Origin: Clostridium sp. UBA4108
Lineage (GTDB): Bacteria; Bacillota; Clostridia; Clostridiales; Clostridiaceae
Direction of reading: 5' to 3'
DNA: 16,986 bases
NCBI GenBank assembly: GCA_002381695.1
Contig: DFXM01000020.1
Location: 724,617 to 741,602, forward strand
The translations under genes and the position numbers were made by a program. The notes below the pieces were generated by a model. The model ran no database searches and was not told where the DNA came from. It saw only the letters and a list, made by a program, of their open reading frames with translations. How positions within the stretch are numbered: the stretch's first letter is position 1; every line of letters begins with the position of its first letter. Of this stretch, positions 1 to 7,989 are shown piece by piece.

Positions 1-27
1 TTTTATAATCTACTATCTAGCTATTGT

Positions 28-462
28 CTAATTATTATTCATATGTTGTTTCCAGTCTCCATGGGAGATGTAAATTGAGTGCTGAGTAAATTCAGCTTTG
101 TCATTAAGAGCATATTTATATACATAGCATTGTTCAATTGAATTAGTTTCAAGATTCTCTACATCCATAATTACTCTATTATATTCATTCTTAGAAGAGT
201 TTTGGCCGAAATATCCTTCCATTTCATCTATAGGGATGATATCTTTATGAAAGTCTTTTAGAGACATTATTTCTCCAGTAACATCATCCTCTCCATCTAA
301 AAGAGCAGGATATCCCTTGTGAGGCATATGATATAATTTACCTTTAACTTTACCTAAGTACGATTCTTCTACTTTATTAGTAAGGTATTTATCATAATTA
401 AAAAATCCATTTCTTAAACTACCATATACAAATACTTTTCTTTCATCTTTTGGTGATATCAT
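28..462 (-). CDS. Gamma-glutamylcyclotransferase-like (AIG2/GGCT fold) protein
   Basis: A small soluble enzyme of 144 residues. The N-terminal VYGSLRNG motif (residues 12-19) is the substrate-binding loop of the GGCT/AIG2 family, and D79-E80-M81-E82-G83-Y84 matches the family's DxxEGY motif with E82 as the expected catalytic acid. Known members cyclise gamma-glutamyl compounds and release 5-oxoproline (pyroglutamate), though substrates vary. I chose the ATG at 462 because a TGGAGGG ribosome site lies about 10 nt upstream. That ATG also overlaps the pcp stop codon as TAATG, which implies translational coupling. A longer frame from 504 adds 14 residues (starting MHRRHKNNW) that do not resemble the family start. 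It is the last gene of the DUF969-DUF979-pcp operon. Fold call is confident; exact substrate is inference. Confidence 0.85.
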   Translation of the reverse strand: MISPKDERKVFVYGSLRNGFFNYDKYLTNKVEESYLGKVKGKLYHMPHKGYPALLDGEDDVTGEIMSLKDFHKDIIPIDEMEGYFGQNSSKNEYNRVIMDVENLETNSIEQCYVYKYALNDKAEFTQHSIYISHGDWKQHMNNN

Positions 463-1106
463 TAGCAAATAGTCCCTCCAATTGTTTTTATGTCGTCTGT
501 GCACTTTACAGCAGCTTCTATGGAAAGTTCAAGAGCTTTTGAAATATCCAGAATACTCATACTAGGCATATTTGGTTTTGTAATTACCTGATTTGGAATG
601 TATGGAACGTGAATAAATCCACCTTTCATATTAGGATATTTTTTGTCTATAAGATATAATAATCCGTACATTATATGGTTGCAAACAAATGTACCAGCGG
701 TATTTGATACTGCTGCTGGAATTCCATTATCACTCATGTTTTTAACCATAGCCTTTATTGGCAGATTAGAAAAATAAGCTGGAGCTCCATCTTCCTTAAT
801 TTTTATATCTATTGGCTGATTACCTTCATTATCTTTAATTCTAGCATCATCCATGTTTATAGCTATTCTTTCAGGATTTACTGTAAATCTTCCACCAGCT
901 TGTCCTACACAAATAGTTATATCCGGAGTATATTCTGCTATATATTCCTCTAATTTTTCTAATGACTTCTCAAATACAGTAGGTATTTCTACTTTTATTA
1001 TTTTAGCTCCTGCTATTTCATTAGGTAATAATTTAACTGCTTCTAACGCAGGATTTATACTTTCTCCACCAAAGGGATCAAAACCGGTAATTAAAATTTT
1101 CATCAT
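462..1106 (-). CDS. pcp: Pyrrolidone-carboxylate peptidase (pyroglutamyl peptidase I)
   Basis: Cytoplasmic cysteine peptidase (family C15) that removes N-terminal pyroglutamate from peptides. It has 214 residues, the usual length. The start MKILITGFDPFGGESINPA is the family signature. The catalytic triad is visible as E79 (NPERIAIN), C142 (TAGTFVCNHIMY) and H166 (GFIHVPY); the 63- and 24-residue spacings equal those of characterised Pcp enzymes. A strong GGAGGA site precedes two consecutive ATG codons; I took the first. The gene begins 19 bp after DUF979, and its stop overlaps the next gene's start. The company of two DUF membrane proteins and a cyclotransferase-like gene suggests import and processing of pyroglutamyl or gamma-glutamyl peptides, which is inference. 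Confidence 0.96.
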   Translation of the reverse strand: MMKILITGFDPFGGESINPALEAVKLLPNEIAGAKIIKVEIPTVFEKSLEKLEEYIAEYTPDITICVGQAGGRFTVNPERIAINMDDARIKDNEGNQPIDIKIKEDGAPAYFSNLPIKAMVKNMSDNGIPAAVSNTAGTFVCNHIMYGLLYLIDKKYPNMKGGFIHVPYIPNQVITKPNMPSMSILDISKALELSIEAAVKCTDDIKTIGGTIC

Positions 1107-1125
1107 AAATTCCTCCTAGATTAGT

Positions 1126-2055
1126 TTAAAATGCTAAGAAATACATTAATAAAATGTGAACTAAAAGAATAGTACAAGCTACAGGCACTTGGTGTTTGAT
1201 TATAAGATTTTTATCCTCGATCTCCAAAAGTGCAGCAGGCATTATGTTGAAGTTAGCACCCATTGGACTCATTAACGTACCACAATATCCAGCAGTAAGA
1301 GCTAGTGCTCCAGCTATTGCAGGATTTGCACCTTGTGCAAATACGAAAGGTACTCCAACTCCAGCAGTTATTACGGCAAAGGCTGCATAGGCGTTACCCA
1401 TAATCATTGTAAACAATGCCATCCCTATACAATAAGCAGCTACTCCAGCTAATATATTTCCCTGAGGAATTATTGTTGATATACCACTAGCTATAACTTC
1501 TCCAACTTGTGAAGCAGTGAATACAGCACCAAGGGCAACTAGTAGCTGAGGTAATATACTTGTAGTTCCAACGGAGTTAAGCATCCTTACACCATCTTCT
1601 ACAATATATTTAGGATTAGCTTTTGTAATTAATAGAGTTGTAAGGATAGCCACTACTGCGGATATTCCGATAGCAGCAGTTCCACTAATTTCAGTAAATT
1701 GAGCTACAAGTAGTGCAACTATAGCAATGACAAGAGGTGGTAAAAATACCTTGTTTTTTAATTTATTAGCTTGCTCTTCAGCAAATTTTGAATCTAAAGG
1801 TTTTAAAGTTACCATCTTAACTTGCTTAGAAGCAGTTAGAACTCCAAGAAATATAATCAAGATACCAACTGTTTCATAAGGTATAAATTTTCCAGCTATA
1901 AATATTACTCCAAGGATACCCCAGAATAAGAAAGTTCCATATCTAGCTTTGTGTTTTTTATCCAATATAGTAGTAACAGCAACTGATATCATTAAAAAAC
2001 CTATTAAGGCGTAAAATATATCAAGTAAAAAATTTGATAATGCTTTCATATCCAT
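1126..2055 (-). CDS. DUF979 family multi-pass membrane protein, probable permease subunit
   Basis: A 309-residue, very hydrophobic inner-membrane protein with about eight to ten predicted helices, recognised as DUF979. The N-terminal helices cover roughly residues 9-30 and 40-75. A charged cytoplasmic stretch (about 80-100) is followed by further helices. Near the C-terminus, around residue 260, is GYCGTLMSPMGANFN, a glycine/serine/proline re-entrant-type motif like those in ion-transporter-superfamily permeases. An AAGGAGG site lies about 9 nt before the ATG. It lies 19 bp after DUF969 and 19 bp before pcp, so the three are surely co-transcribed. DUF969 and DUF979 occur as a pair, commonly beside pcp. 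I infer that they form one transporter, possibly for pyroglutamate or pyroglutamyl peptides; nothing in the sequence proves the substrate. Confidence 0.88.
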   Translation of the reverse strand: MDMKALSNFLLDIFYALIGFLMISVAVTTILDKKHKARYGTFLFWGILGVIFIAGKFIPYETVGILIIFLGVLTASKQVKMVTLKPLDSKFAEEQANKLKNKVFLPPLVIAIVALLVAQFTEISGTAAIGISAVVAILTTLLITKANPKYIVEDGVRMLNSVGTTSILPQLLVALGAVFTASQVGEVIASGISTIIPQGNILAGVAAYCIGMALFTMIMGNAYAAFAVITAGVGVPFVFAQGANPAIAGALALTAGYCGTLMSPMGANFNIMPAALLEIEDKNLIIKHQVPVACTILLVHILLMYFLAF

Positions 2056-2074
2056 ATTTCAAAATCCTCCTTTA

Positions 2075-2761
2075 TTATTTATTCATATATTTTTTATCTA
2101 AGGATTTATCAAGTAGGTAGTTTTGAGCTATAACTACTAATAATGTTGCTATAGCAGCTGGTATAGAAGCTTTAGCTACCTCAAGACCTGTAATCGAAAC
2201 CCCTGCATCCTTCAATAATGGTAGATCATTTATGGTATTCATAACTAAAAGTACTCCAGAACTAGCCAAGAATAGGTTCTGTCCAAAGAAGTTACCATAG
2301 TTCTCCATAGCGGCAGCAGCAGCTTTAATTTTATCTTCATCTTTTTTCTCTATTTCACCATATTTACTAACTGCAGCTCCTTGAGCCATAGGACTAATTA
2401 GGGGTCTAATAAATTGAGGATGTCCACCAAGTCTTATGGATAGGGCACCAGCAATTTGTCTTATTAGTACATAAAGACTAAATAATTTCCCTGTAGAAAG
2501 AGATTTAGCTTGACTTATTAGTTGAGTAGCTCTTTCTCTTAATCCATATCTTTCACATATACCTATTACAGGTAGAGTTAATATAAACAACGTAATATGT
2601 CTCTGTTCAACGAAAGTTTTTCCTAATGTATTTAATATTTCAGCTAGGCTCATATCACCTACGAATCCAGTAGCAACTCCAGCAGTTAAAACAACAGCAA
2701 TTGTGTCCAATTTCAACGCAAATCCAATTATAACAATTAAAATACCAATCAATTTAATCAT
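2075..2761 (-). CDS. DUF969 family membrane protein, partner of DUF979
   Basis: First gene of the operon: a 228-residue membrane protein of the DUF969 family. The N-terminus MIKLIGILIVIIGFALKL is a membrane helix, followed by helices at about residues 20-37 and 55-70. A conserved-looking GGHPQF...SPMAQGA segment lies around residues 112-127, and a C-terminal helix is near 200-218. The SP motif recalls the one in DUF979 and suggests that the two are paired halves of one permease (inference). The frame can also open at a GTG at 2770, but AAAGGA would then be only 2 nt from the start. The ATG at 2761 lies 11 nt from AGGA and matches the family start, so I preferred it. Confidence 0.87.
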   Translation of the reverse strand: MIKLIGILIVIIGFALKLDTIAVVLTAGVATGFVGDMSLAEILNTLGKTFVEQRHITLFILTLPVIGICERYGLRERATQLISQAKSLSTGKLFSLYVLIRQIAGALSIRLGGHPQFIRPLISPMAQGAAVSKYGEIEKKDEDKIKAAAAAMENYGNFFGQNLFLASSGVLLVMNTINDLPLLKDAGVSITGLEVAKASIPAAIATLLVVIAQNYLLDKSLDKKYMNK

Positions 2762-2806
2762 TCGTTTCACTGTCCTTTCATTATCATTAACATTTTCTAT
2801 ATTCTG

Positions 2807-2835
2807 ATTATAGTAGAAGTTAAAACTTAATTCTG
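2807..2835 (-). promoter_or_regulatory. Possible promoter of the DUF969-DUF979-pcp operon
   Basis: On the minus strand a perfect TATAAT lies at 2812-2807, about 46 bp upstream of the DUF969 ATG. The hexamer 17 bp further upstream (2835-2830) reads CAGAAT, a poor -35 match. The weak -35 overlaps the palindrome at 2834-2849, as expected for a regulated promoter, but no transcription start is shown. Confidence 0.4.
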
Positions 2836-2849
2836 TATACCTGTATACA
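2834..2849. promoter_or_regulatory. Perfect 7-2-7 palindromic operator candidate
   Basis: TGTATAC-CT-GTATACA is a perfect inverted repeat with a 2-bp centre, and each half contains the palindrome GTATAC. It sits at the -35 position of the minus-strand operon promoter. Its size and symmetry fit a dimeric winged-helix repressor, for example of the GntR type, but no regulator gene is in the window, so the binding protein is unknown. Confidence 0.5.
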
Positions 2850-3132
2850 TTTTAAGTCATTCTATAATTTACTAAAGAAATTTTAAGTAAAGTTGTAAAT
2901 AAGGGAAATAAGTGAATTACTAGGATAGATTTGCTATACAGTAAATCTTAATTATGAGATTGTGTGAAAATTTAACAGAATAGATATTCCATTGCAATGG
3001 ATGAATAAAATAAAATTCTTCAAACAATGTATGATTGAAGAAGGAATGAGTATATAATAATTAGTATGTAATTATGGGGAAAAAGAAAGTTAGATTAAGT
3101 ATAATTTCATTGAAGGATAAAGGAGAATACAT
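2850..3132. other. Divergent intergenic region with palindromes upstream of the SNF2 gene
   Basis: No gene is supported here. I see a 14-bp perfect palindrome TCCATTGCAATGGA (2988-3001) and an 8-bp inverted repeat TTCTTCAA/TTGAAGAA (3016-3023 and 3035-3042, 11-bp spacer). A TATAAT at 3053-3058 lies about 75 bp before the SNF2 start and may be its -10 element, though no good -35 is spaced at 17 bp. The ribosome site AAAGGAG (3118-3124) serves the SNF2 ATG. The palindromes may be operators; their proteins are unknown. Confidence 0.4.
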
Positions 3133-6100
3133 ATGCAAGATTTTCACATTGATTTACAAGAAGTTAAAGAGTTATGCGGAAACGTAGTATATAACAGAGC
3201 TGAAGATATGTATTTTAGGAATAAAATAAGAAAAGTGGATATAAAAGAGAATAATGAAAATATAATTTCAATAACTTCTATAGTAGAATCTGCCTATGAT
3301 ATTAAGAATTATAAGGTAAGTTTAATAATAAATAAGAGAAATTCTACAATATATAAAAGTTGTTCCTGTGAGTCTTTTGATACCTATAAAATATGTAAGC
3401 ATATAGGGGCTACACTTATAAAGTTACATAGAGATGGACTTCATGAAAGGAGAGGAAAAATAAAGCATAGTGAGGAGCAGGAGCTTTTAGAGTTTTATAA
3501 AAATAATTATGAAGAAAAAATAGAGAAAGAAAATATAAATTTAGATATAACCCTAGTGGTAGAAAAGAATTATTATAATTCCAAAGAAAATCATTATTAC
3601 TTAGAGTTTAAAGTTGGGTCTAATAGGCTTTATGTAATTAAAAATATTAGAGAATTTATTGAGGGAGTATTTATAAGAAGTAATACCCTGTATTTTGGTA
3701 AAGAATTAGAATTTAATAGAAATCTGTATAAATTTAGAAATGATGATTATGAGATATTAAAGCAAGTAAAAGATATATATGATATGAATGCACAGGTAAA
3801 TGAGAATCTTTATAGGAAGTCACTATTTCTTAGTGGAAAAAGGGCAGTACTTACGGAAAATCAATTATTGAGATTTTTAAAGGAAAAGCAAGGTAGTCAT
3901 ATTAACTTAGAGATTCATGGTGAAAATCATAAGAATATTGCTATAGTAGTAGGAGACCTTCCTATAAGTTTTTATATGTACCTAGATAAGGATTCTATTA
4001 ACATAGAATTAAACGAAGCTATTCCTAAGGATATAAGTAAAGAGGGAGGGGTATATTTATTTGAAAATAAAATATATCTACTATCTCAAGATGAAAAAAA
4101 GGCTTTCAAACCCATCTATGATTTAATGGTTAAAAAGGGAAAGGGAACCATGAAATTTAATGTGGAGAACATATCACAGGTAGCAAATTACATACTTCCA
4201 GAGATTAGGACATTAACACCAATAATAATTAAAGATGATAATATAAAAAGAATGCTTCAAGAAGAGCCATTAAAAACTTCTTTTTACCTAGATAAAAAGG
4301 GAGATTTTATATTGTGTGATATAAAATTCACCTATGGAGAAGAGAGTTTTTCTTATAACTCAGAAGCTATAAATAAAGAAGAACAAAAGACTGTCATTAG
4401 AAATTTAAAAGAAGAGAGAAGTGTAGTAGAAAAACTAATTGAGTTAGGATTTCGTAAAGAAAAAAGTGAGTTAATTTTAAATGAAGAAGAGGATATTGTT
4501 GAATTTCTAACCTATGGAGTGGAAGAGGTTATAGATTTGGGGAAGGTATATTATTCTGATAGCTTTAAAGAGATGAAAATACTAACACCTAAGATGTTTA
4601 AATCTTCTATATCCCTAAATAACTCTAATTTATTGGAATTTAGCTTCAATATAGAAGGGATAAATGAGGAAGAACTTAAGAGTACATTTAGCTCACTAAA
4701 GCAAAAGAAAAAATATCATAGATTAAAGAATGGAGCTATTATTCCATTAAAGGGAGAAGAAATTAAAGAATTATATTCTATTATGGATAATTTCGATATT
4801 TCGCTATCTAAGCTTGCAAAAGGAAATGTAACTATACCTAAATATGCATCACTATATATTGATGAAAAAATAAGGGAAGGCTCTTTAGGATTCATTAATA
4901 GAAATAAAGAATTTAGAAATTTAATAAATACTATTAAAGAGATTAATGAAGTAGAGTACTCCTTGCCGGAGCAATTGAAGGGAATTTTAAGAGGATACCA
5001 AGAGATAGGATTTAAGTGGTTTAAGACCTTAGCTAATTGTGGTTTTGGTGGGATTTTAGGAGACGAAATGGGGCTAGGAAAAACTCTTCAGGCAATATCC
5101 TATATAGTTTCAGAAAAAGAAAATGGAACCCTTCAACATAAGGCTTTAATAGTTTGTCCAACATCTTTAGTTTATAACTGGGTTATGGAATTTGAAAAAT
5201 TCTCTAAGGATATGAAGGTATTAGCTATAAGTGGAAATAAGGGAGAGAGAGAGGCATATATTGAGAGTATAGAGGACTATGATGTTATAATTACGTCCTA
5301 TGCACTTATAAGAAGAGATATTGAGTATTATGAGAATAGGAACTTCTCTATATGTATTATTGATGAGGCACAGCATATAAAAAATCCAACCTCTCAAAGT
5401 TCTCAGGCAGTAAAGTCCATAAGAGCAAAAAATAGATTTGCACTAACTGGAACTCCTATTGAAAACTCATTAACTGAACTATGGTCTATTTTTGACTTCA
5501 TAATGCCAGGATACTTAAAGAGTCATGGGAAATTTGTGAAATCTTTTGAAGGTCCTATAATTAAGGAGAAGGATGAAAAGGCACTAGGTGAACTTTTAAA
5601 ATTAATAAGACCATTTATACTTAGAAGGTTTAAAAAAGATGTAGCATTAGAATTACCTCCTAAAATAGAACATAAAGTTGTAGTTGAAATGACAGATGAA
5701 CAGAAGAAGATTTACTCCTCCTATGTGAATTCTTATAAGGAAGAGATGAAGCAAGAGATAAAAGAAAATGGTTTTAATAAGAGTAAGATAAAGATTTTAG
5801 CATTACTTACTAGGCTTAGACAAATATGCTGCGATCCTAGTTCCTTTATTGAGAACTATAACGGAGATAGTGGTAAATATTTAGCACTAGAAGATATTTT
5901 AGATGATGCTATAGGAAATGATCATAGAGTACTTCTATTTTCTCAATTTACTACTGTTTTAGGCAATATTAGACATAGGCTTAGTAAAAGAGGAATAGAG
6001 TGTATGTATTTGGATGGATCTATACCTTCTCGAGAAAGAATGGATATGGTAAATAGATTTAATAGCGGAGAGGCCTCAGTATTTTTAATTTCATTAAAGG

Positions 6101-6387
6101 CTGGAGGTACAGGATTAAATTTAACTGGAGCAGATACTGTAATACACTTTGACCCTTGGTGGAATCCAGCAGTAGAAGAACAGGCACAGGATAGAGCACA
6201 TAGAATCGGCCAAAGTAAGACAGTAGAGGTTATTAAACTTATAGCAAAGGGCACTATTGAGGAAAAGATATACAACATTCAAGAGATGAAAAAAGAGGTT
6301 ATTAGTAAGGTACTAGATGGAGAAAATCACAATGACGTTATATTATCTTCTATGACAGAAAATGAGTTTGAGGAGTTATTTTCTTAA
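3133..6387 (+). CDS. SWIM zinc-finger SNF2-family DNA-translocating ATPase
   Basis: A 1084-residue cytoplasmic SF2 ATPase of the bacterial SNF2 group. The N-terminal SWIM zinc finger is C77-x-C79-x8-C88-x-H90. A long bacterial SNF2-associated region follows (about 100-600). The ATPase has Walker A GDEMGLGKT with K650, motif II D744-E-A-Q, motif III LTGTPIENS, and in the second RecA lobe LFSQF, YLDGS, LKAGGTGLNLT and the arginine-finger motif DRAHRIGQ. Such proteins translocate on duplex DNA and remodel bound proteins, but the role of stand-alone bacterial versions is poorly known. An AAAGGAG site lies 8 nt upstream of the ATG. No methylase, nuclease or defence partner adjoins it, so I do not call it part of a defence system. 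It is monocistronic, with a terminator downstream. Confidence 0.95.
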   Translation: MQDFHIDLQEVKELCGNVVYNRAEDMYFRNKIRKVDIKENNENIISITSIVESAYDIKNYKVSLIINKRNSTIYKSCSCESFDTYKICKHIGATLIKLHRDGLHERRGKIKHSEEQELLEFYKNNYEEKIEKENINLDITLVVEKNYYNSKENHYYLEFKVGSNRLYVIKNIREFIEGVFIRSNTLYFGKELEFNRNLYKFRNDDYEILKQVKDIYDMNAQVNENLYRKSLFLSGKRAVLTENQLLRFLKEKQGSHINLEIHGENHKNIAIVVGDLPISFYMYLDKDSINIELNEAIPKDISKEGGVYLFENKIYLLSQDEKKAFKPIYDLMVKKGKGTMKFNVENISQVANYILPEIRTLTPIIIKDDNIKRMLQEEPLKTSFYLDKKGDFILCDIKFTYGEESFSYNSEAINKEEQKTVIRNLKEERSVVEKLIELGFRKEKSELILNEEEDIVEFLTYGVEEVIDLGKVYYSDSFKEMKILTPKMFKSSISLNNSNLLEFSFNIEGINEEELKSTFSSLKQKKKYHRLKNGAIIPLKGEEIKELYSIMDNFDISLSKLAKGNVTIPKYASLYIDEKIREGSLGFINRNKEFRNLINTIKEINEVEYSLPEQLKGILRGYQEIGFKWFKTLANCGFGGILGDEMGLGKTLQAISYIVSEKENGTLQHKALIVCPTSLVYNWVMEFEKFSKDMKVLAISGNKGEREAYIESIEDYDVIITSYALIRRDIEYYENRNFSICIIDEAQHIKNPTSQSSQAVKSIRAKNRFALTGTPIENSLTELWSIFDFIMPGYLKSHGKFVKSFEGPIIKEKDEKALGELLKLIRPFILRRFKKDVALELPPKIEHKVVVEMTDEQKKIYSSYVNSYKEEMKQEIKENGFNKSKIKILALLTRLRQICCDPSSFIENYNGDSGKYLALEDILDDAIGNDHRVLLFSQFTTVLGNIRHRLSKRGIECMYLDGSIPSRERMDMVNRFNSGEASVFLISLKAGGTGLNLTGADTVIHFDPWWNPAVEEQAQDRAHRIGQSKTVEVIKLIAKGTIEEKIYNIQEMKKEVISKVLDGENHNDVILSSMTENEFEELFS

Positions 6388-6435
6388 ACATGCCTTAGTT
6401 TTCATAGCACCAATAAAGACAAATAAGAATTAATT

Positions 6436-6497
6436 ATAACTACAATATCACTACTTAAAAAGAATTTTAATTTAATGATATTGTAGTTATTTTGTTT
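6436..6497 (+). terminator. Intrinsic terminator after the SNF2 gene
   Basis: ATAACTACAATATCA (6436-6450) pairs perfectly over 15 bp with TGATATTGTAGTTAT (6476-6490), with a 25-nt loop, followed by TTTGTTT. It lies about 50 bp after the SNF2 stop codon. The loop is long, but the stem and T-rich tail fit rho-independent termination. Confidence 0.75.
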
Positions 6498-6521
6498 AAT
6501 ATATTATCACAAGAAGAAAAG

Positions 6522-6563
6522 TTGCATATTATAAATAAAAGATTCAATAATGTCTTTTATTTA
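6522..6563 (+). promoter_or_regulatory. Possible patatin-gene promoter overlapping an 11-bp inverted repeat
   Basis: TTGCAT (6522-6527) and AATAAT (6546-6551, 18-bp spacer) could be -35 and -10 boxes. An 11-bp perfect inverted repeat (TAAATAAAAGA at 6532-6542 and its complement at 6553-6563, 10-nt loop) overlaps the -10. It could be an operator or a transcript hairpin. This reading is tentative because the DNA is very AT-rich. Confidence 0.3.
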
Positions 6564-6600
6564 AGCACAGCCGTAGATAATTTATTTATGAGGTGATTTT

Positions 6601-7512
6601 ATGAAGGTAGATATGGTATTTGAGGGTGGAGGAGTTTTAGGAATAAGCTTTGTAGGAGCTATAGCATGTCTTAAAAAACATGGATACTCCATAGAGAGAT
6701 GTGCGGGGGCTTCAGCAGGAGCTATAGTGGCAGCATTAGTTGTAGCAGGATATACTGAGGATGAACTATTTAAATTAATTAATACACTAAATTATAAATA
6801 TTTAAATAAGCCTACTTACGTAAATGGAATAAAGGTACCAAAGCTAGCAAATTTATGGTTTAGAAAAGGATTGTATAATGGAAATAACATAGAAACTTGG
6901 ATTGAACCTCTTTTAAAAGCAAAGGGAATTACAAAATTCAAGGATGTGATGAAAGATGGAAAGAGTAGATTAAAAATAGTGGCTTCAGATATAACTACAA
7001 GAAATATGCTTATATTACCTGATGACTTAATAAAATATGGAATAGATCCAAAGGAGTTTGATATTTCCAAGGCTGTTACCATGAGTGCTAGCATACCATT
7101 TTACTTTACACCTTCTATATTAAAGTATGATGAAAAAAACATATATATTGTAGATGGTGGACTATTAAGTAACTTTCCCATATGGATATTTGATGTAGCA
7201 GGGGTTCCGAGGTGGCCAACCTTAGGATTAAAATTAAATGATGGAAAAAGTAGAACCATGCAGGGAATGGATGGATTTATAAACTATACAAAGGATGTAA
7301 TTCTAGCTCCTTTAAATGTAAATGAAGAAACTTTTATAAGAGATAAAGATTTAGTCAGAACTATTACGGTAAAAGTACCTAACATAAAGGCCACAGATTT
7401 TGATTTGGCAGATAAATATGCTATGGAAATGTATAATAATGGATATAAGGCTGCGGATGAATTTTTAAAGACTTGGAATTTTAGTAGATATGTTCAAAAT
7501 TATAGGAAATAA
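6601..7512 (+). CDS. Patatin-like phospholipase
   Basis: A 303-residue serine hydrolase of the patatin family (bacterial RssA/YqhO-like group), expected to hydrolyse acyl esters of phospholipids or neutral lipids with a Ser-Asp dyad. The N-terminus VFEGGGVLGISFVGA holds the glycine-rich oxyanion loop (residues 8-14). The nucleophile elbow GASAG carries S38, and the DGG motif carries D185 (IVDGGLLSNFP). There is no signal peptide, so it is probably cytoplasmic or membrane-associated. GAGGTGAT lies 4 nt upstream of the ATG. topB originally followed after 54 bp, probably as a read-through partner. Its physiological lipid substrate is unknown. Confidence 0.93.
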   Translation: MKVDMVFEGGGVLGISFVGAIACLKKHGYSIERCAGASAGAIVAALVVAGYTEDELFKLINTLNYKYLNKPTYVNGIKVPKLANLWFRKGLYNGNNIETWIEPLLKAKGITKFKDVMKDGKSRLKIVASDITTRNMLILPDDLIKYGIDPKEFDISKAVTMSASIPFYFTPSILKYDEKNIYIVDGGLLSNFPIWIFDVAGVPRWPTLGLKLNDGKSRTMQGMDGFINYTKDVILAPLNVNEETFIRDKDLVRTITVKVPNIKATDFDLADKYAMEMYNNGYKAADEFLKTWNFSRYVQNYRK

Positions 7513-7897
7513 CTAAAATATGATATAATAATTTGGCAGAGAAAAACATAGGAAGGAAGTAGTTTAATGGGAAAGGTTTTAGTACTTGCAGAAAAACCCT
7601 CAGTAGGAAGAGAGATTGCTAGAGTTTTAAAGTGCGGAAAAAAGGGAAATGGATATATAGAAGGGGATAAATACATTGTAACTTGGGCCTTAGGACATTT
7701 AGTTACTTTAGCAGACCCAGAGGTTTATGATGATAAATATAAAACTTGGAAGTTGGAAGATTTACCAATGTTACCTAAGCATTTAAAGCTTGTGGTTATT
7801 AAGCAGAGTGGAAAACAATTTAGTGTAGTTAGAGAACAGTTAAATAGAAAAGATGTAACAGATATAGTAATTGCGACAGTTATGTTTATAAAAGATA

Positions 7898-7923
7898 CAC
7901 TATATAAATGTTCACTATATAAA
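7898..7923. repeat. Two 11-bp direct repeats at the left end of the element
   Basis: CACTATATAAA occurs at 7898-7908 and again at 7913-7923, a 15-bp period, beginning 20 bp inside the left junction. Short direct repeats just inside an end are typical recombinase arm- or accessory-protein sites. I found no clear copy at the right end, where the sequence is topB coding DNA. Confidence 0.45.
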
Positions 7924-7940
7924 AATAGAATAAAAGATTT

Positions 7941-7985
7941 AAAGACAAGGGAGTATAATCGTATATACTCTCTTGTCTTTTTATT
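7941..7985 (+). terminator. Strong hairpin terminator just inside the left end of the element
   Basis: A 17-bp stem (arms 7941-7957 and 7964-7980, one G-T mismatch, 6-nt loop ATCGTA) is followed directly by a T run. It lies within the last codons of the truncated topB frame. It would stop transcripts entering from the patatin-topB operon before they reach the recombinase genes. Confidence 0.85.
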
Positions 7986-7989
7986 AATG

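Noticed and set aside
5943..6278. Minus-strand open frame of 111 codons inside the SNF2 gene
   Set aside because: It lies fully antisense to the conserved second helicase lobe; its hydrophobic composition reflects the reverse of that coding sequence.
3133..7512. SNF2 ATPase plus patatin phospholipase as an antiphage defence system
   Set aside because: SNF2 and patatin proteins both occur in defence systems, but here a terminator separates the two genes. There is no nuclease, methylase, CD-NTase or sensor partner, and both look like ordinary core clostridial genes.
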